64,000 bases of DNA, taken from NCBI GenBank assembly GCA_007258455.2, contig VDFB02193867.1:566831742-566895741 (forward strand). The letters are read 5' to 3'. The position numbers and the translations under genes are program-made. The notes beneath the pieces were generated by a model. The model made no database searches. It was not told the origin of the DNA and saw only the letters and a list, made by a program, of their open reading frames with translations. This DNA comes from Sequoia sempervirens. Lineage: Eukaryota; Streptophyta; Pinopsida; Cupressales; Cupressaceae. Each line of letters starts with the position of its first letter. Positions within the stretch are counted from its first letter, which is position 1. This document shows positions 60,930 to 64,000 of the stretch, piece after piece.

Positions 60930-61400
60930 TGGAACCCCCTAAGGGAGCTGGTCTCGAGGATGGTGGCCTCCCACTGGTCCCTGCATCCGGATCCCGTTGG
61001 GGCCCTGTAACACCCATGCTCTGGGTAGTTGTTTGTGTCCTGCTCCTGGTCCTTGTATGGGACCGTGGGAATGGCTCTCTGCACTCAGGAGGACATAACT
61101 CCTCATATCAGACTCTATAGTACTCTGCCTCCCTCACCATCTCCATGCCCTCTGCAAATAGCCTCTCACAAGGATGCACTCTCTACAGTGCCCATAAGCC
61201 ATCTGAGCTATCCTCGCCTGCCACATCCTCCTATCTCCCTATCCCTAGCTGCGGTACCACCAAAATGGGTGTTGGCTCATCAGGACCGGTAAATCATGGA
61301 AAGGGATGTGTAAGGTAATGGACCAAGTACTTGTCAGACATGGCAGCATCAACAATGTCTCGTCTACCATCCCAGGCCTCTAGTGCTAAACCATCACAAC
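60930..61400 (-). pseudogene. GC-richer degenerate ORF, unrecognised
   Basis: A single minus-strand frame from about 61390 to 60920 reads with four stops: LEAWDGRRDIVDAAMSDKYL, VHYLTHPFP, GPDEPTPILVVPQLGIG, CERLFAEGMEMVREAEYY, YEELCPPECREPFPRSH, and an Arg/Thr/Ser/Pro-rich tail ending GGSTSSHD. Composition differs sharply from the AT-rich flanks and looks like decayed coding sequence. I know no family for it; a transposon-encoded protein is the likeliest source. Confidence 0.4.
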
Positions 61401-61526
61401 AATACTCAATCAACATCATATCAATGATTCACTCTCAAATCAAAACAAAATCAATCTACCCACCAGACTCATATCAGTGACCCATATCATACAATCAATG
61501 CACAATCTATCTATCTGAATCTCTAT

Positions 61527-61860
61527 CATCAATTACTATTTGTTTTCTATCACATAAAGCAAATTTATCAGCAGTCCAAAATCTAAACATCTACTATTTG
61601 TATTTCAATCATGAATGCAAATATGTTTTCAATCAATCATCAACTATTTGCTTTCTATCGCAGAAAGCAAATTTCTCAAAAATCCTATCAATCATCAACT
61701 ATTTGTTTTCTATCACAGACAACAAATTTATTCAAAATTCTATTTGTTTTCTATTGCAGAAAGCAAATTTATCCGCAATACTATCAATCATCTACTATTT
61801 GATTTCTATTTTGGAAACAAAGTTATCAATTCTTTATTAGATTTCAACATGATGATAAAA
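61527..61860. repeat. Tandem repeat, about 60-bp unit
   Basis: About five units built on ATCAATCATCAACTATTTG, TTTTCTATCACAGAAAGC and AAATTTATC. The first unit starts near 61530, the last decays near 61840. Confidence 0.8.
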
Positions 61861-62299
61861 CAATCTCTCTATCTATTGACCAAGGAAGCAATATACATCA
61901 TCATTTTTTACTTCTTTACCTTTTAAACGTCAACACAAGGTAAGTTTTGTGACATTTTTTCTCTTTTTATCCAAATTTGACTTTATTTTCACGTTGGGGC
62001 ATCTCTATACATCATTTTTTTCATGAGCTAAATCACTGAACTCAAATCAACATCAAAAACTCATCATTTGTTATTTATCAAAAACTCATAATCATTAGTA
62101 ATTAGAGATTAATAGTTGCGTTGTAGTTTTGATTCATGTGGTTGGGTCCCTGAACCTTCCCCTTTGATTAATTGCATTATTAGCCGATAGGCTTTTTTAT
62201 GTGGGGGAACCCCATTGGCATTTCCCCCAGTCTGACACTGGCGGGAACCCCATGAACGTCGGCTTATATAGTTGGTATGGGGAGCCCCACGAATTTAAT
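61861..62299. other. No gene seen
   Basis: CGTTGGGGCATC at 61993 resembles a polypurine tract. At 62202-62285 short G/C-rich blocks GGGGGAACCCC, GGCGGGAACCCC and GGGGAGCCCC recur, each able to form a small hairpin. Confidence 0.4.
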
Positions 62300-62660
62300 G
62301 TCTTCATCTTTGAAGCTTGTAGTCCACAGAGAAGTGGATCACGTTGGAGGCTGTCATGAGGGGCGAGTACATTTTCTAGTCCACATGGCTCACGCAGAAA
62401 CCTCCACCATGAAAATGGATGGCCATGCCGAATTTATGGGCTCCCCAATCTAGGGCCGTGTGAGGCAAATAATTGTGGATTGAGACTCGAGTTTCTTCAT
62501 CCACAACAACCCATTTGGTGGCAACACCGTCGACGGAAATGCCATTGGAAGGAGGAACTTCGCCAGTGAAAGAATGTGGTATTGTTTCTATACAGGTTGC
62601 TTCCCCCACTACACAATGAACTACTAGCATTAAATATTGTGTCCTCATCCCCGTCTCCAT
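62300..62660 (-). pseudogene. Carboxylesterase (CXE family) N-terminal fragment
   Basis: GISVDGVATKWVVVDEETRVSIHNYLP leads to HFHGGGFCVSHVD, the HGGG oxyanion-hole motif of plant CXE/GID1-like alpha/beta hydrolases. After a TAG (probably Trp, in D-W-K-M-Y) the same frame continues KMYSPLMTASNVIHFSVDYKLQ. The catalytic Ser motif (GDSAGG), Asp and His are absent, so only about the first third of the usual 320 residues remains. The ATG at 62660 may not be the natural start. Confidence 0.8.
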
Positions 62661-63200
62661 TAGGTATGGCTCTTAGTGCAGCTACGTCATTTCACAACAT
62701 TTCTTGTTGTTTTCGTGCTTGCCTTGCCATTTAATAGGCCACCAAAGCTCGCTCCATGAAATAAATGTGAACCAACCTTGAGCAACCTTAAATGGCTCTT
62801 AGCTAGACAAGATTTAGCTATTTTTTAGAAGTCTATGTAGCAAAGAAGCGGGCGAAACCAGAGCATTGGAAAAGAAAGAAACTTGAGGTGATTCACTTGC
62901 TACGATTTCAGTGAATCTCTTGGTTTTTTAGTTGTGTTTTACTCCATTGTAATGTGTATCCAGTGCCCCATAGGTTAAATTTGTTGCACGTAAAAATTTC
63001 ATTGAATATTTTTCTACAATGCTCCATAGTTGTTATTTAATATCTGAAAAATCACCTATTTTCCTCTTCCTTTTTCTTTTCCTCCATTACCATTTTCTCC
63101 TCCGCCATTTTCTACTCCCTTCCCTCCCTAATCCATTCCCACCCCATGATTTTTTGCCCCTTCCTCGAATTCATAAACATTGTTAGTATATGGTAACTTA
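62661..63200. other. No gene seen between the carboxylesterase and LysM fragments
   Basis: It should hold the next LysM-receptor exon if that gene were complete, but none is seen. A pyrimidine-rich tract occupies 63055-63145. Confidence 0.4.
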
Positions 63201-63206
63201 ACATAC

Positions 63207-63576
63207 CTGTTTCATAAGGGATAAAGTATGATCTGTTCGCTCGATTATTATCTGGGTTCGTGATGTTGTTGAGGCCTATTATGACATCAATGTTGGAGTT
63301 AAACTTTCTAGTTATATAGTAGAGGATACCGCCTGGGGGAACTGCATAAGAAACAATTGAGTTCCATCCAGGAATTGGGCACCCACAACCTAAAGCTAAC
63401 TCTACGTTATCCCCTGTTTTGTATGTGGCAAGTGGATTTACCTCTTTCCATGTAGTATGGCCGAAATACTTGTCAGAAATCTCTCTTTTCATTAATCCCA
63501 CATCATAAGGTTGGACTGTGTAATTCACCCTATAAAAAAATGCCTCCACCCTAAGAAATCTAAGCAAGAACACCAA
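63207..63576 (-). pseudogene. LysM-domain receptor exon fragment
   Basis: FYRVNYTVQPYDVG...ISDKYFGHTTWKEVN is one LysM module. LALGCGCPIPGW holds the CxC pair typical between LysM modules of plant receptor proteins. SYAVPPGGILYYITRKFNSN...IIGLNNI...SYFIP is the next module. A good splice donor (ACAG then GTATGT, 63206-63201) ends the exon just after FIPYET, as expected before the transmembrane part of LYK-type receptors, which sense chitin or Nod-type molecules. No signal peptide, transmembrane or kinase exon is in the window. The frame stays open upstream of 63576 without a clear Met. It may be the edge of a real gene whose other exons are lost, or a captured exon. Confidence 0.7.
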
Positions 63577-63649
63577 ATTTGGGCCAAATAATCGGACACC
63601 GTAAATAAGGTGATTTGCTGGGTAGAAATGTTCTGAATAATTAATTACA

Positions 63650-64000
63650 GTATTTTATTTATTCTTTTAGTTTATTTTGATGTGATTATTCTTGATGAGA
63701 TGTTTAATATAAAAGTGACATATTTTAATATAAGAGTTTGACAAATTATTTTAATTTAACATATCACAAGAAGTATCGCTTATAACAAATTTACCTTGCT
63801 TTTCACTGAATAGAGAGTACAAAAGATTAAAAAGATTTGCTCTACTTTTTCACTGAATAGATGCTCTAAATTATTCTTGTTATTTTAGCCAATTTTTTCC
63901 CTTCCACCTATATTTAGAAGAATTAATGAAGCCCTTCTTTAATTTTTTTTAATGTGCGAAAGGGGTTCAACATCCTCATCAAGGAGCTGTTATATTTCCT
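63650..64000. other. No gene seen
   Basis: AT-rich. A TTTTTCACTGAATAGA stretch occurs twice (about 63800 and 63846). Confidence 0.4.

Noticed and set aside
61598..61926. Three plus-strand ORFs
   Set aside because: All are readings of the 60-bp tandem repeat in different frames.
62300..62660. Functional carboxylesterase gene
   Set aside because: It has a nonsense codon right after the oxyanion motif and lacks the catalytic Ser, Asp and His parts.

Overview
The window reads as intergenic nuclear DNA of a land plant, most likely a gymnosperm. It is AT-rich and packed with old, nested transposons: an LTR retrotransposon of the Ty3/Gypsy Tat type with two RNase H domains, a plant-type Helitron with RPA and Rep/helicase parts, long low-complexity tracts and TTTAGGG-like patches. 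The only host-gene sequences are broken fragments (PPR, AINTEGUMENTA-like AP2, carboxylesterase, LysM receptor). No intact gene is visible. The species assignment is inference from this general character. || Region 1 (1-23160) is a nested stack that can be ordered by its target-site duplications. An older plus-strand LTR (A, from 442) was split by a minus-strand LTR element R1 (1686-23154, flanked by TTAAT). The R1 3' LTR then received a solo LTR of its own family (B, 2076-3851) and a 796-bp TIR element (4292-5087, flanked by CAAGAG). The R1 5' LTR received a second LTR element R2 (10661-22777, flanked by AATAA). The two R1 LTRs serve as empty sites for each other's insertions. A/B/R1 LTRs carry 3-4 copies each of a 34-bp near-perfect palindrome. 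R2 has no recognisable pol; it carries unknown ORFs and, antisense to itself, fragments of a PPR gene and an AP2 (AINTEGUMENTA-like) gene. || Region 2 (about 23160-47100) is a decayed minus-strand Helitron: RPA1-like ORF (47050-45260), Rep part with HUH and two-tyrosine motifs (44700-42113) and Pif1-like helicase (26013-24180). Rep and helicase are separated by a 16.1-kb insertion (26022-42112) flanked by the 8-mer TTGGGTAC. The insertion holds a spliced gene for a DDE-like transposase of a family I cannot name (plus strand, from 27390), a second unrecognised multi-exon gene on the opposite strand (34771-32812), a 1.1-kb minisatellite, and a truncated copy of the R2 family (R3, 36480-41115). 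|| Region 3 (47101 to about 59000) is a plus-strand Tat-type Gypsy element inserted about 50 bp upstream of the Helitron RPA start. It has a 5' LTR with TATA box, PBS, a 3.2-kb repeat-bearing leader, Gag, protease, G-patch, RT, RNase H, a second RNase H and integrase, all broken by stops that are mostly explicable as C-to-T changes. Its 3' LTR was not found. || Region 4 (59000-64000) holds a 1-kb G-poor CATTT/TCAT tract, a GC-richer degenerate minus-strand ORF, a 60-bp tandem repeat, and fragments of a carboxylesterase and a LysM receptor gene side by side on the minus strand.
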